Position numbers and translations under genes: made by a program. Positions 1-5,757 of a stretch of DNA of 5,757 nt are shown here, piece after piece. How positions within the stretch are numbered: the first letter of the stretch is position 1; the number at the start of each line of letters is the position of its first letter. The notes under the pieces were generated by a model. It saw only the letters and a program-made list of their open reading frames with translations. It had not been told where the DNA came from and searched no databases. The DNA is from JAFDWI01 sp964544305 (lineage in GTDB: Bacteria > Actinomycetota > Acidimicrobiia > Acidimicrobiales > Iamiaceae): contig CAZJAZ010000085.1 in the NCBI GenBank assembly GCA_964544305.1, positions 1 to 5,757 on the forward strand, in the 5' to 3' direction.

Positions 1-15
1 TACGCGAACAACCCC

Positions 16-102
<87 letters not shown>

Positions 103-119
103 GAGTGACATGTCGCGCC

Positions 120-150
120 ATCGTAGCGACTCCGGGTACGACACGGCCAA
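120..150 (-). promoter_or_regulatory. candidate promoter of the tRNA-Leu gene
   Basis: On the minus strand, TACGAT (120-125) matches the actinobacterial -10 pattern TANNNT. TTGGCC (145-150) shares four of six bases with TTGACA. The spacing is 19 nt, slightly long. A transcript starting about 7 nt past the -10 would carry a leader of roughly 10 nt before the tRNA at 102. The position is right for a housekeeping promoter, but the match is by eye only. Confidence 0.35.
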
Positions 151-154
151 CGCG

Positions 155-160
155 TATCGT
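155..160 (+). promoter_or_regulatory. candidate -10 box for a leaderless fhaA mRNA
   Basis: TATCGT fits TANNNT and ends 7 nt before the ATG at 168. Transcription could therefore begin at the A of the start codon. No Shine-Dalgarno sequence precedes 162 or 168, which agrees with a leaderless mRNA, a common arrangement in Actinobacteria. No convincing -35 box is visible. The divergent tRNA promoter candidate lies in the same 65-nt gap. Confidence 0.35.
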
Positions 161-167
161 TATGACT

Positions 168-827
168 ATGGGTGCAAGAGGATTCGAACGTCGTCTAGAA
201 GGCCTCGTTGAGGGAATGTTCGGTCGCGTGTTTCGTTCTACTGTCCGTCCTGTAGAAATCGGTCGCAGACTGATACGCGAGCAAGACGCAACCCGCGACG
301 TCGACGTCAAAGGCCAGTCGATCGTGGCGAACGCGTACACCGTTTGCTTAAGCGAAACCGACTACGAACAATTTGCAACCATCCACGAAACCATGTGCGC
401 AGAACTCTGCGATGCCGCCCGCGAGCATGCCCGTGACGAGGGCTACCATTTCGTTGGGCGTGTCACCTGCGAACTCGTGATCGATCCAGAACTCCGCACC
501 GGCGCTTTTGCTATCGACGCAAAGTTTCAAGAAAACCCCAATGGCACCGGCTCAGGCACACTTATATTGTCTGCCGGTCAACGAATAACCTTGGGTGAAC
601 AAACGGTGACCATTGGTCGCATGCCAGGGTCAACGGTGCTCCTCAACGACCCCAACGCATCGCGTCAACACGCCGAAATTCGATCGGTTGGTTCAGGCTT
701 CGTTCTTGTCGATTTGGGTTCAACCAATGGCTCAAAAGTCAATGGAAACCGCATCGATTCACACCAACTCCAAAACGGTGACATGTTGAGCTTTGGTTCC
801 ACGGTTATTCGGTTCGAATCCGACTGA
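168..827 (+). CDS. fhaA: FhaA-like protein, DUF3662 domain plus C-terminal FHA domain
   Basis: A cytoplasmic phosphothreonine-reading adaptor of 219 aa. The N-terminal DUF3662 (FhaA_N) domain spans about residues 1-120 and opens MGARGFERRLEGLVEGMFGR, similar in pattern to the mycobacterial FhaA N terminus. The FHA domain covers about 140-219 with the expected motifs: IGR (149-151), NASRQH (163-168) and DLGSTNG (182-188). In mycobacteria the FHA domain binds phosphorylated partners of PknA/PknB signalling, including the MviN/MurJ pseudokinase region, and affects peptidoglycan synthesis. Here the two domains are almost directly joined. The M. tuberculosis protein has about 527 residues because of a long low-complexity linker that is missing here. 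I chose the ATG at 168 because the family begins there. An ATG at 162 would add two residues. The reading frame stays open back to 18, but that start would lie inside the tRNA. It ends 211 nt before fhaB, separated by a palindromic element. Confidence 0.9.
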   Translation: MGARGFERRLEGLVEGMFGRVFRSTVRPVEIGRRLIREQDATRDVDVKGQSIVANAYTVCLSETDYEQFATIHETMCAELCDAAREHARDEGYHFVGRVTCELVIDPELRTGAFAIDAKFQENPNGTGSGTLILSAGQRITLGEQTVTIGRMPGSTVLLNDPNASRQHAEIRSVGSGFVLVDLGSTNGSKVNGNRIDSHQLQNGDMLSFGSTVIRFESD

Positions 828-864
828 GAAGCGACAACCCACCGGTTCACAACAACGGCGGCAA

Positions 865-889
865 TAGTGCCGAGTCAGGCAACATTGGC
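865..889 (+). repeat. left terminal inverted repeat
   Basis: Twenty-five bases starting TAGTGCCGAGTCAGGCAAC. They match the reverse complement of 1004-1028 except at three positions: C880 versus the T opposite 1013, A884 versus G opposite 1009, and G887 versus T opposite 1006. The bases outside 865 show no symmetry with those outside 1028, so the boundary is sharp. Confidence 0.85.
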
Positions 890-1003
890 CAGCTGTCGTG
901 CCGGTCGGAATCTTCCCTTGCTGCGTCCTCGTCCTCGTCGCATTGCGTATGCGCCTTCGTCCTGCGTCCTTGCAAGTGTCGATTCCACCTCGCCACGAAC
1001 AGC

Positions 1004-1028
1004 GCAAACGTTACCTGACTCGGCACTA
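1004..1028 (-). repeat. right terminal inverted repeat
   Basis: Read on the minus strand this begins TAGTGCCGAGTCAGGTAAC, the partner of 865-889 (22 of 25 identical). Its outer TA (1027-1028) is also the first two bases of an in-frame TAG upstream of fhaB and of the candidate -10 box TAGGCT, so the element ends just 10 nt before the fhaB start codon. Confidence 0.85.
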
Positions 1029-1032
1029 GGCT
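1027..1032 (+). promoter_or_regulatory. candidate -10 box for a leaderless fhaB mRNA
   Basis: TAGGCT fits TANNNT and ends 6 nt before the GTG start at 1039, the spacing expected if transcription begins at the start codon. No clear Shine-Dalgarno motif precedes 1039, and no good -35 box is seen. The TA is shared with the end of the foldback element; if it is a target-site duplication, the box could predate the insertion. Confidence 0.3.
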
Positions 1033-1038
1033 CACATC

Positions 1039-1497
1039 GTGGTTTCTGAGCAGTTACTAAACGTCTTGAAACTGTGCCTGCTCGCGTTGCTGTATTTGTT
1101 TTTCCTGCGCGTACTTCGCGCGGTTTGGGTTGAGGTAAAAGGCCCTGCCTTAGCGCGCGTAGAAACCGGTTCTCCAAGCACGGTGAAAGAGCACAAGCCC
1201 AAGCGCCATCAACCCAGTCGCCTTGGCATCGTGGCACCCCCGGAAATCGCTGGTGCCCGCTACAACCTCGCTGAGGAAATTACGTTGGGACGTGCGGCCG
1301 GATGTCAAGTCACCCTTGACGATACCTACGCCTCACAGATCCATGCCCGTGTCTTTCGACGGGACGGCCAGTTCTATGTGGAAGATCTCGGATCAACGAA
1401 CGGCACCTGGTTGAATCGCAACAAGGTCACCGGACCCCTTGAACTCCACCGTGGTGATCAACTTCAGATCGGCAACACCGTGATGGACGTCGCATGA
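1039..1497 (+). CDS. fhaB: FhaB-like membrane-anchored FHA-domain protein
   Basis: A 152-aa protein with one N-terminal membrane segment (about residues 5-29, rich in Leu and Phe), a short basic linker, and a cytoplasmic FHA domain (about 75-152). FHA motifs are present: LGR (83-85), YASQIH (97-102) and EDLGSTNGTWLN (115-126). Length and layout match M. tuberculosis FhaB/FipA (155 aa), a substrate and reader of the PknA/PknB kinases linked to septal and cell-wall assembly. The GTG at 1039 is the only reasonable start: an in-frame TAG lies at 1027 and no internal Met occurs before residue 149. The stop codon overlaps the pstP start by four bases (ATGA, 1494-1497), suggesting translational coupling. 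The basic linker (EHKPKRHQPSR, 51-61) suits the inner face of the membrane. Confidence 0.92.
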   Translation: MVSEQLLNVLKLCLLALLYLFFLRVLRAVWVEVKGPALARVETGSPSTVKEHKPKRHQPSRLGIVAPPEIAGARYNLAEEITLGRAAGCQVTLDDTYASQIHARVFRRDGQFYVEDLGSTNGTWLNRNKVTGPLELHRGDQLQIGNTVMDVA

Positions 1498-2891
1498 TCG
1501 AACTGGCCGCGGGCGGGGCCAGCGACGTCGGGAGGGTCCGAAGCGTCAACCAGGATTCCTGGGTGATTGGCGACGGACTCTGGGCGGTCGCAGACGGCAT
1601 GGGTGGTCATCAAGGTGGCGAAGTCGCTTCCCGCATGGCGATCGACTCTTTGCAAGCACACATGGTTGAACCCACATCAGATGCAATTGTGGACGCGGCG
1701 CAGCAAGCGAACGCGGCCGTGCACCAGCGCTCGTCTGAAGATGCAAAGCTCCGCGGCATGGGCACAACGTTGTGTGCCATGGCGCTGGTGGGCCTTGGTG
1801 ATGACGATCAAGAACTCGCGGTGATCAACATTGGTGACTCGCGTTGTTATCAGTGGCGTGACGGTTTGATGACCCAAATCACGCGAGATCACAGCCTCGT
1901 TGAAGACATGAAAGAGGCTGGACAGATCACCGAAGCAGAAGCCGCGGTCCATCCTCATCGCAATATTGTGACCCGGGCCCTTGGTATTCAACCCGACGTT
2001 GAAGTCGATGAGTTTTTTGTGACGCCGAAAACCGGCGACCGTTACATCCTGTGCAGCGACGGCTTATTCAATGAGCTCTCCAATGAGAAGATCGGAGCAA
2101 CGCTACGGCGCCTGGTCGATCCACAAGATGCGTGTTCCGAACTCGTGCGGCTCGCCAATGAGGCTGGCGGACGAGACAACGTCACGTGTGTCGTCGTTGA
2201 CATCGTCGATGACGACGGGTCCGCTGAACGGGCAAGCGCGGCTGGACGCGACGCGATTCGACGACGTGCACTCAAGCACGATGTCGCAGGTATTTCATCG
2301 GCCCATTCAACAAACACCGACGATGACGAAGCGAGTGAGAAGCCAACGGGTTTCCCTGAGAAGACCGAAACAAAACCGAAGCTCAAACGTGCAACCTGGC
2401 GCACATTGCTTTTTGTGTTGTTGTTTCTGATCATTCTTGGCCTCGCTGCGTTGGCTGTGGGCTGGTACAGCCGAGGCACCTATTTCGTTGGATTCGGCTC
2501 GCATGAAGAAGTCGTGGTCTTCAAAGGGCGGCCCGAACAAGTGCTGTGGTTTAAACCGACGATTGCAAAACGCACCGGTGTGTACAAGCCCCAAGTACCT
2601 GAAGCGCAACGTGACGACATCGCGGCGGGAAAACAAGTCGATTCACTCGCTGGCGCAACCACGTATCTCAACCAGATGCGTGCCATCATCTGCTCGAATC
2701 TGCGCAACGGCGCAAAGCCCGCGCCACCCGCGCCCGGCGCTCCGACCACGACGATCCCCAAAGCGTGTGCTGACTTGACGATGCCACCTGGCCCATCGAC
2801 GACCACGACATCAACGACGTCAAGCCCGCCTCAGTCGCAACCTGCGACGACCGTTGCGTCGACGAAACGAACGACCACAACACACCCATGA
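1494..2891 (+). CDS. pstP: PstP, membrane PP2C-family Ser/Thr protein phosphatase
   Basis: This protein of 465 aa dephosphorylates Ser/Thr kinases and their substrates. The cytoplasmic PP2C domain (about 1-237) holds the metal-binding motifs NQDSW (D21), ADGMGGHQGG (D34, G35), GMGTT (88-92), NIGDSR (112-117), CSDG (D189) and GRDN (D228), so it should be active with two Mn/Mg ions. A charged linker (about 240-300) leads to one membrane helix (about 303-325), then an extracytoplasmic domain of some 140 residues. That domain ends in a Pro/Thr-rich tail (about 408-465) with runs of Thr and contains two Cys, C400 and C425, that could form a disulfide. The M. tuberculosis enzyme has the same topology. 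PstP opposes the kinases expected downstream. Its start overlaps the fhaB stop; rodA follows 10 nt later. No strong Shine-Dalgarno motif precedes the ATG. Confidence 0.96.
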   Translation: MIELAAGGASDVGRVRSVNQDSWVIGDGLWAVADGMGGHQGGEVASRMAIDSLQAHMVEPTSDAIVDAAQQANAAVHQRSSEDAKLRGMGTTLCAMALVGLGDDDQELAVINIGDSRCYQWRDGLMTQITRDHSLVEDMKEAGQITEAEAAVHPHRNIVTRALGIQPDVEVDEFFVTPKTGDRYILCSDGLFNELSNEKIGATLRRLVDPQDACSELVRLANEAGGRDNVTCVVVDIVDDDGSAERASAAGRDAIRRRALKHDVAGISSAHSTNTDDDEASEKPTGFPEKTETKPKLKRATWRTLLFVLLFLIILGLAALAVGWYSRGTYFVGFGSHEEVVVFKGRPEQVLWFKPTIAKRTGVYKPQVPEAQRDDIAAGKQVDSLAGATTYLNQMRAIICSNLRNGAKPAPPAPGAPTTTIPKACADLTMPPGPSTTTTSTTSSPPQSQPATTVASTKRTTTTHP

Positions 2892-2901
2892 TCGGCACGT
2901 C

Positions 2902-4206
2902 GTGCTGATTGGCAAACTCCGACGACGCACCGAACTCGGGCTCATCCTCATCGGCGCGATCATCACCGCGAGCGCCTATGCGTTAGCGAGTTTGGGCCGC
3001 ACCGCCTCGCTTCCCGCGAATATCGGGCCGTTCCTCGGTGCCATTGTTGGGTTGATTCTTATCGCCCATATCGGTGTGCGCCGCCTTGCTCCACTCGCGG
3101 ACGGGATGCTTGTCCCTCTTGCCGGCTTGCTCAATGGGCTGGGCTACGTGATGATTGCCCGGCTCGACAGTGAACTCGCCGGCTTGCAGGCAATCTGGTC
3201 GGCGATCGGTGTCGTGGCGTTTCTGGCGACATTGGTGATTGTGCGACGAGTCAGTGATCTTGAGCGCTACCGCTACACGCTCTTGTTGGTCGGCATCGTG
3301 TTGCTCATGACGCCGCTGTCACCCTTGGGACGTGAGGTCAACGGGGCACGAGTGTGGATCAGTGTTGGATCGATGAGTTTCCAGCCAGGTGAAATCGCCA
3401 AGCTGTGTCTCGTAATCTTTGTTTCGTCGTATTTGGTGGCGAACCGCGAATTGCTCGGTATGGCAACGTGGCCAAAGTTTCGCCCGGTGCTGCCGCATCC
3501 CAAGTATCTCGGCCCCATGCTCGTTGCGATCGGCTTGGCGCTCGCCATGCTTGTCGTCCAAAACGACTTCGGTCAATCACTTGTTTTGATCACACTGTTT
3601 ATCGTGATGCTCTGGGTGGGAACTGGACGTGCCGGTTACCTCGTGGTGGGTTTCGGCGTGTTCGCGGCGGGTGCATTGGTTGCCGTGCGCCACGTCGCGC
3701 ACGTGCGGCAACGCTTTGATGTGTGGCTTCATCCGTGGGCGACGTACGACAAAGTTGGGGGCGGCTACCAAGTGGCCCAAGGTGCGTACGCACTCGCCTG
3801 GGGTGGGCTTGCTGGCACCGGCCTTGGCTTGGGGTCACCCGGACTCGTTCCCGAAGCACAAAACGACTTCATCTTTGCCGTGTTTGGCGAAGAACTTGGA
3901 CTCCTTGGCACGACCATCATTTTGGTGGCGTATCTCATGATCATTGGTGCAGGACTGCGCATTGCGGCCCGTGCCGAAGACGGTTTCGCAAAGCTGCTTG
4001 CAGCAGGCTTGACCACGCTGCTTGGTTTCCAGACGTTCATCATCATCGGCGGGGTTACTCGTGTTCTCCCCCTGACCGGTGTCGCGTTGCCGTTCGTTTC
4101 GTATGGTGGATCGTCACTCGTGGCGAGCTACATCCTGCTCGCTCTTCTCGTTCGGGTGTCAGATGAGTCAACCCGCCGCCAGATCAGACGGGACGAACTC
4201 GCATGA
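2902..4206 (+). CDS. rodA: RodA-type SEDS peptidoglycan glycosyltransferase
   Basis: A polytopic membrane protein of 434 aa from the FtsW/RodA/SpoVE (SEDS) family, which polymerises lipid II into glycan strands together with a class B PBP. About twelve hydrophobic segments are visible, the first at residues 11-31 and the last at 397-419. Family motifs are GARVWI...FQPGEIAK (148-167, with W152), QNDFGQSL (220-227), PEAQNDFIFAVFGEELG (317-333) and the signature RVLPLTG..LPFVSYGGSS (387-405). The Asp in NDFIFAV (D322) appears to align with the catalytic Asp of characterised RodA proteins. I chose the GTG at 2902, ten bases after the pstP stop, because it puts a short basic N terminus before helix 1. 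A TTG at 2854 in the same frame would add 16 residues and overlap pstP. RodA rather than FtsW is inferred from the pbpA partner sharing an ATGA overlap (4203-4206). Confidence 0.94.
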   Translation: MLIGKLRRRTELGLILIGAIITASAYALASLGRTASLPANIGPFLGAIVGLILIAHIGVRRLAPLADGMLVPLAGLLNGLGYVMIARLDSELAGLQAIWSAIGVVAFLATLVIVRRVSDLERYRYTLLLVGIVLLMTPLSPLGREVNGARVWISVGSMSFQPGEIAKLCLVIFVSSYLVANRELLGMATWPKFRPVLPHPKYLGPMLVAIGLALAMLVVQNDFGQSLVLITLFIVMLWVGTGRAGYLVVGFGVFAAGALVAVRHVAHVRQRFDVWLHPWATYDKVGGGYQVAQGAYALAWGGLAGTGLGLGSPGLVPEAQNDFIFAVFGEELGLLGTTIILVAYLMIIGAGLRIAARAEDGFAKLLAAGLTTLLGFQTFIIIGGVTRVLPLTGVALPFVSYGGSSLVASYILLALLVRVSDESTRRQIRRDELA

Positions 4207-5750
4207 ATCGTCAGATTCGAGGCCTGGCATTTCTGCTTGCGGCGTGCTTCACCTTGCTTTTTGTGCAAGTCAACTTGATTCAGGTCGGTGACCGTTCGTG
4301 CGCTGGGGCAATTGGTGCGGTCACCGGGTCATCAACGTGTCGCAATGACCTTGATGCAGATCCGATGAATCGGCGTGCGCTGTTACGTGATTTCACACGT
4401 CCCCGAGGTGCGATTGCCACCGCGGATGGTGTTGTCATCGCAAAGTCCGTTGATTCCCATGATCATTACGTCTTTCAGCGGGTCTTTCCCAAAGGAGACC
4501 TCTACGGTCAGATCACTGGCTATTACAGCTTTGTGTATGGATCGTCGGGCATCGAACGCGAGTACAACGATGAACTTGCCGGGCAAACGCTCAGTCAACG
4601 GATCGATTCAGTTTCGGATTTGTTCTCGACGCAAGACACGTCGGGCAATGTGACCCTCACCATTCGTGACGATCTTCAACAAGGCGCACGACGAGCGCTT
4701 GGCGACAAAAAAGGTTCGGTCGTGGTGCTTGACCCGCGCGACGGATCGATCTTGGCGCTCTGGTCAAACCCGAGCTTTGATCCAAACCCGATCAGTCATC
4801 ATGACACTGACGACAACCACACCGCACGGGACGCCAAAACCCAATTGGCAAACGCACCGGGAAACCCCCTGGTTAATACGGCCACAAGTTCGCTGTATGC
4901 GCCGGGTTCCACGTTCAAGCTTGTCACCGGCGCGATTGGGGTCAACACCGGAAAAGTAAGCGTTGATAACCCGTCATATCCGGCGGCCACGCACTATCAG
5001 CCACCGTATGGTTCGCCGATCTTCAACTATGCCAGCGAAGTGTGTGGCGGCACACTGTTTCGGATCTTGGCGTCGTCGTGCAACAGCGCGTTCGCCCAAA
5101 TGGGGACCGAAACGATCGGGCCGCAAAAAATGATTGCGGGTTCGGAGAAGTTTGGATTCGGATCAACGATTCCCATTGATTTGCCCGACAACACGACCAA
5201 GTCGGTGATGCGGCCCGCCCCCAGCGAACAAGACCCCCTTGGTGATTTCACGCGGGAAATTCCTCAGCTCTCGCTGGCCTCAATCGGGCAGGGACCAACG
5301 GTTGCTACCCCGTTGCAGATCGCCCTTGTGGTGAGTGCGATTGCCCACGACGGCACGATCATGCAGCCGCATTTGCTTGATGTGGTGCGCGACGTTGATG
5401 GCAAAGTCACCAAGACTTTTCACCCCAAAGTGTGGCGGCGAGCGATTTCGAAGGCCACGGCCAAGACGATGCAAGACGCAATGCGTGAAGTTGTGGCGCA
5501 TGGAACGGCAACCCGCATGCAAATGGCAGGATTTGATATTGGCGCAAAAACCGGCACTGCCGAGAAGGAGAACCCGACCGCCAACAACGCGTGGATGGTC
5601 GCGTGGGGCGCGCGTCAAGGCGAAGAACCATCGGTTGTTGTTGTCGTCGTCGTACCGAACGTACCCGGCCAGGGAAACGAAGCCACCGGGTCTGCGGTTG
5701 CTGGGCCGGTTGCCCGAGCCGTGTTAGCCCAAGCATTGGGTGGATCATGA
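4203..5750 (+). CDS. pbpA: PbpA, class B penicillin-binding protein (D,D-transpeptidase)
   Basis: This 515-aa protein cross-links peptidoglycan outside the membrane. An uncleaved signal anchor (about residues 7-28) is followed by an N-terminal dimerisation/pedestal region (about 30-165, with RPRGAIATADG at 67-76) and a transpeptidase domain (about 170-515). The catalytic motifs are all present: STFK (S236 nucleophile, K239), SCN (292-294) and KTGT (449-452). M. tuberculosis PbpA (about 491 aa) is similar in size and lacks PASTA domains, as here. Extracytoplasmic Cys residues sit at 33, 46, 281 and 293; C293 lies within the SxN motif and C281 could pair with it. Seven Val codons in a row encode 478-484, probably a core beta strand of the fold. 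The start overlaps the rodA stop, consistent with a RodA-PbpA enzyme pair made in step, and the stop overlaps the next start codon. Confidence 0.95.
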   Translation: MNRQIRGLAFLLAACFTLLFVQVNLIQVGDRSCAGAIGAVTGSSTCRNDLDADPMNRRALLRDFTRPRGAIATADGVVIAKSVDSHDHYVFQRVFPKGDLYGQITGYYSFVYGSSGIEREYNDELAGQTLSQRIDSVSDLFSTQDTSGNVTLTIRDDLQQGARRALGDKKGSVVVLDPRDGSILALWSNPSFDPNPISHHDTDDNHTARDAKTQLANAPGNPLVNTATSSLYAPGSTFKLVTGAIGVNTGKVSVDNPSYPAATHYQPPYGSPIFNYASEVCGGTLFRILASSCNSAFAQMGTETIGPQKMIAGSEKFGFGSTIPIDLPDNTTKSVMRPAPSEQDPLGDFTREIPQLSLASIGQGPTVATPLQIALVVSAIAHDGTIMQPHLLDVVRDVDGKVTKTFHPKVWRRAISKATAKTMQDAMREVVAHGTATRMQMAGFDIGAKTGTAEKENPTANNAWMVAWGARQGEEPSVVVVVVVPNVPGQGNEATGSAVAGPVARAVLAQALGGS

Positions 5751-5757
5751 GTGGGTC
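5747..5757 (+). CDS. first codons of a downstream gene, probably a Ser/Thr kinase
   Basis: ATG AGT GGG TC begins at 5747 within the ATGA that also ends pbpA, the same overlap seen twice upstream. GGTGG (5739-5743) could be a weak ribosome binding site, though it lies only 3 nt from the ATG. Only three codons are visible, so the product cannot be read. By synteny with other Actinobacteria it would be a pknA- or pknB-type membrane kinase; this is inference from gene order alone. Confidence 0.5.

Larger units (their letters stand above)
865..1028. mobile_element. MITE-like foldback element between fhaA and fhaB
   Basis: This 164-bp noncoding stretch fills most of the 211-nt gap 828-1038 and is an imperfect palindrome along most of its length. 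The outer 25 bp (865-889 and 1004-1028) match in 22 positions as inverted repeats. The similarity continues inward: GCTGT-CGTG, GGAATC (907-912 against 981-986) and CTTGC (917-921 against 972-976) recur in order on the opposite strand. This gives two 57-nt arms around a 50-nt centre. The centre has a small hairpin CGCAT/ATGCG (939-953) and a 9-nt direct repeat CTGCGTCCT (921-929, 962-970). Both outer ends are TA, and symmetry stops there. A TA duplication is what IS630/Tc1-mariner-type transposition leaves, so a MITE is the best reading. An extended RNA hairpin or regulatory structure of another origin is possible. No transposase fragment was recognised. Confidence 0.55.

Noticed and set aside
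828..864. An intrinsic terminator after fhaA.
   Set aside because: No GC-rich hairpin followed by a T-run is present in these bases, and the long palindrome that follows also lacks a T-run.
921..970. Short repeats (CTGCGTCCT twice, CGTCCTCGTC) considered as a CRISPR or iteron array.
   Set aside because: Only two 9-nt copies occur without regular spacing, inside the foldback element. No repeat-spacer pattern is present.
867..1049. A 60-aa plus-strand open frame across the foldback element.
   Set aside because: It contains the terminal repeats at both ends, overlaps the fhaB start and has no recognisable domain, so it is probably chance.
875..1237. A 120-aa minus-strand open frame covering the foldback element and the 5' half of fhaB.
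   Set aside because: It lies antisense to fhaB and its Arg-rich product resembles nothing I recognise. I considered a transposase remnant, but no family motif is visible.
2042..2479. A 145-aa minus-strand open frame inside pstP.
   Set aside because: It is a shadow of the well-supported pstP frame, with a Ser/Arg-rich product and no domain.
2854..2901. A TTG start for rodA at 2854, overlapping pstP.
   Set aside because: The added 16 residues are charged and are encoded within the low-complexity 3' end of pstP in another frame. The GTG at 2902 gives a normal short N terminus, though the longer form cannot be excluded.
3723..4166. A 147-aa plus-strand open frame inside rodA.
   Set aside because: It is out of frame with strongly conserved SEDS motifs. 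Its Trp/Arg/Cys-rich composition is typical of shifted frames.

Overview
The window is a stretch of an actinobacterial chromosome carrying the cell-wall and Ser/Thr-phosphosignalling cluster known from Mycobacterium tuberculosis as fhaA-fhaB-pstP-rodA-pbpA-(pknA-pknB). A tRNA-Leu gene diverges from its upstream end, an arrangement I recall from M. tuberculosis as well. Moderate GC, scarce Shine-Dalgarno motifs and Thr/Pro-rich extracytoplasmic tails fit Actinomycetota. A deep, non-mycobacterial lineage such as Acidimicrobiia is my inference and not proven here.

Layout: 16-102 (minus) is a complete tRNA-Leu(CAG) with an encoded CCA. 103-167 is a short divergent promoter region. From there everything reads on the plus strand. 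fhaA (168-827) is a compact DUF3662+FHA protein. The 211-nt gap 828-1038 holds a 164-bp imperfect palindrome (865-1028) with 25-bp terminal inverted repeats that begin and end in TA, resembling a miniature inverted-repeat transposable element (MITE). fhaB (1039-1497) is a membrane-anchored FHA protein, followed by pstP (1494-2891, PP2C phosphatase), rodA (2902-4206, SEDS glycosyltransferase) and pbpA (4203-5750, class B penicillin-binding protein). The first codons of a further gene begin at 5747. Three of the four junctions from fhaB onward are ATGA stop/start overlaps, so fhaB to the truncated last gene probably forms one translationally coupled operon.

How they work together: RodA polymerises glycan strands from lipid II and PbpA cross-links them. 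Ser/Thr kinases, expected just beyond the right edge, would phosphorylate regulators that FhaA and FhaB read through their FHA domains, and PstP would remove the phosphates. The locus is therefore a signalling-plus-synthesis module for peptidoglycan growth. The genes are a known system. The least ordinary item is the foldback element between fhaA and fhaB, followed by possible leaderless starts for both FHA genes.
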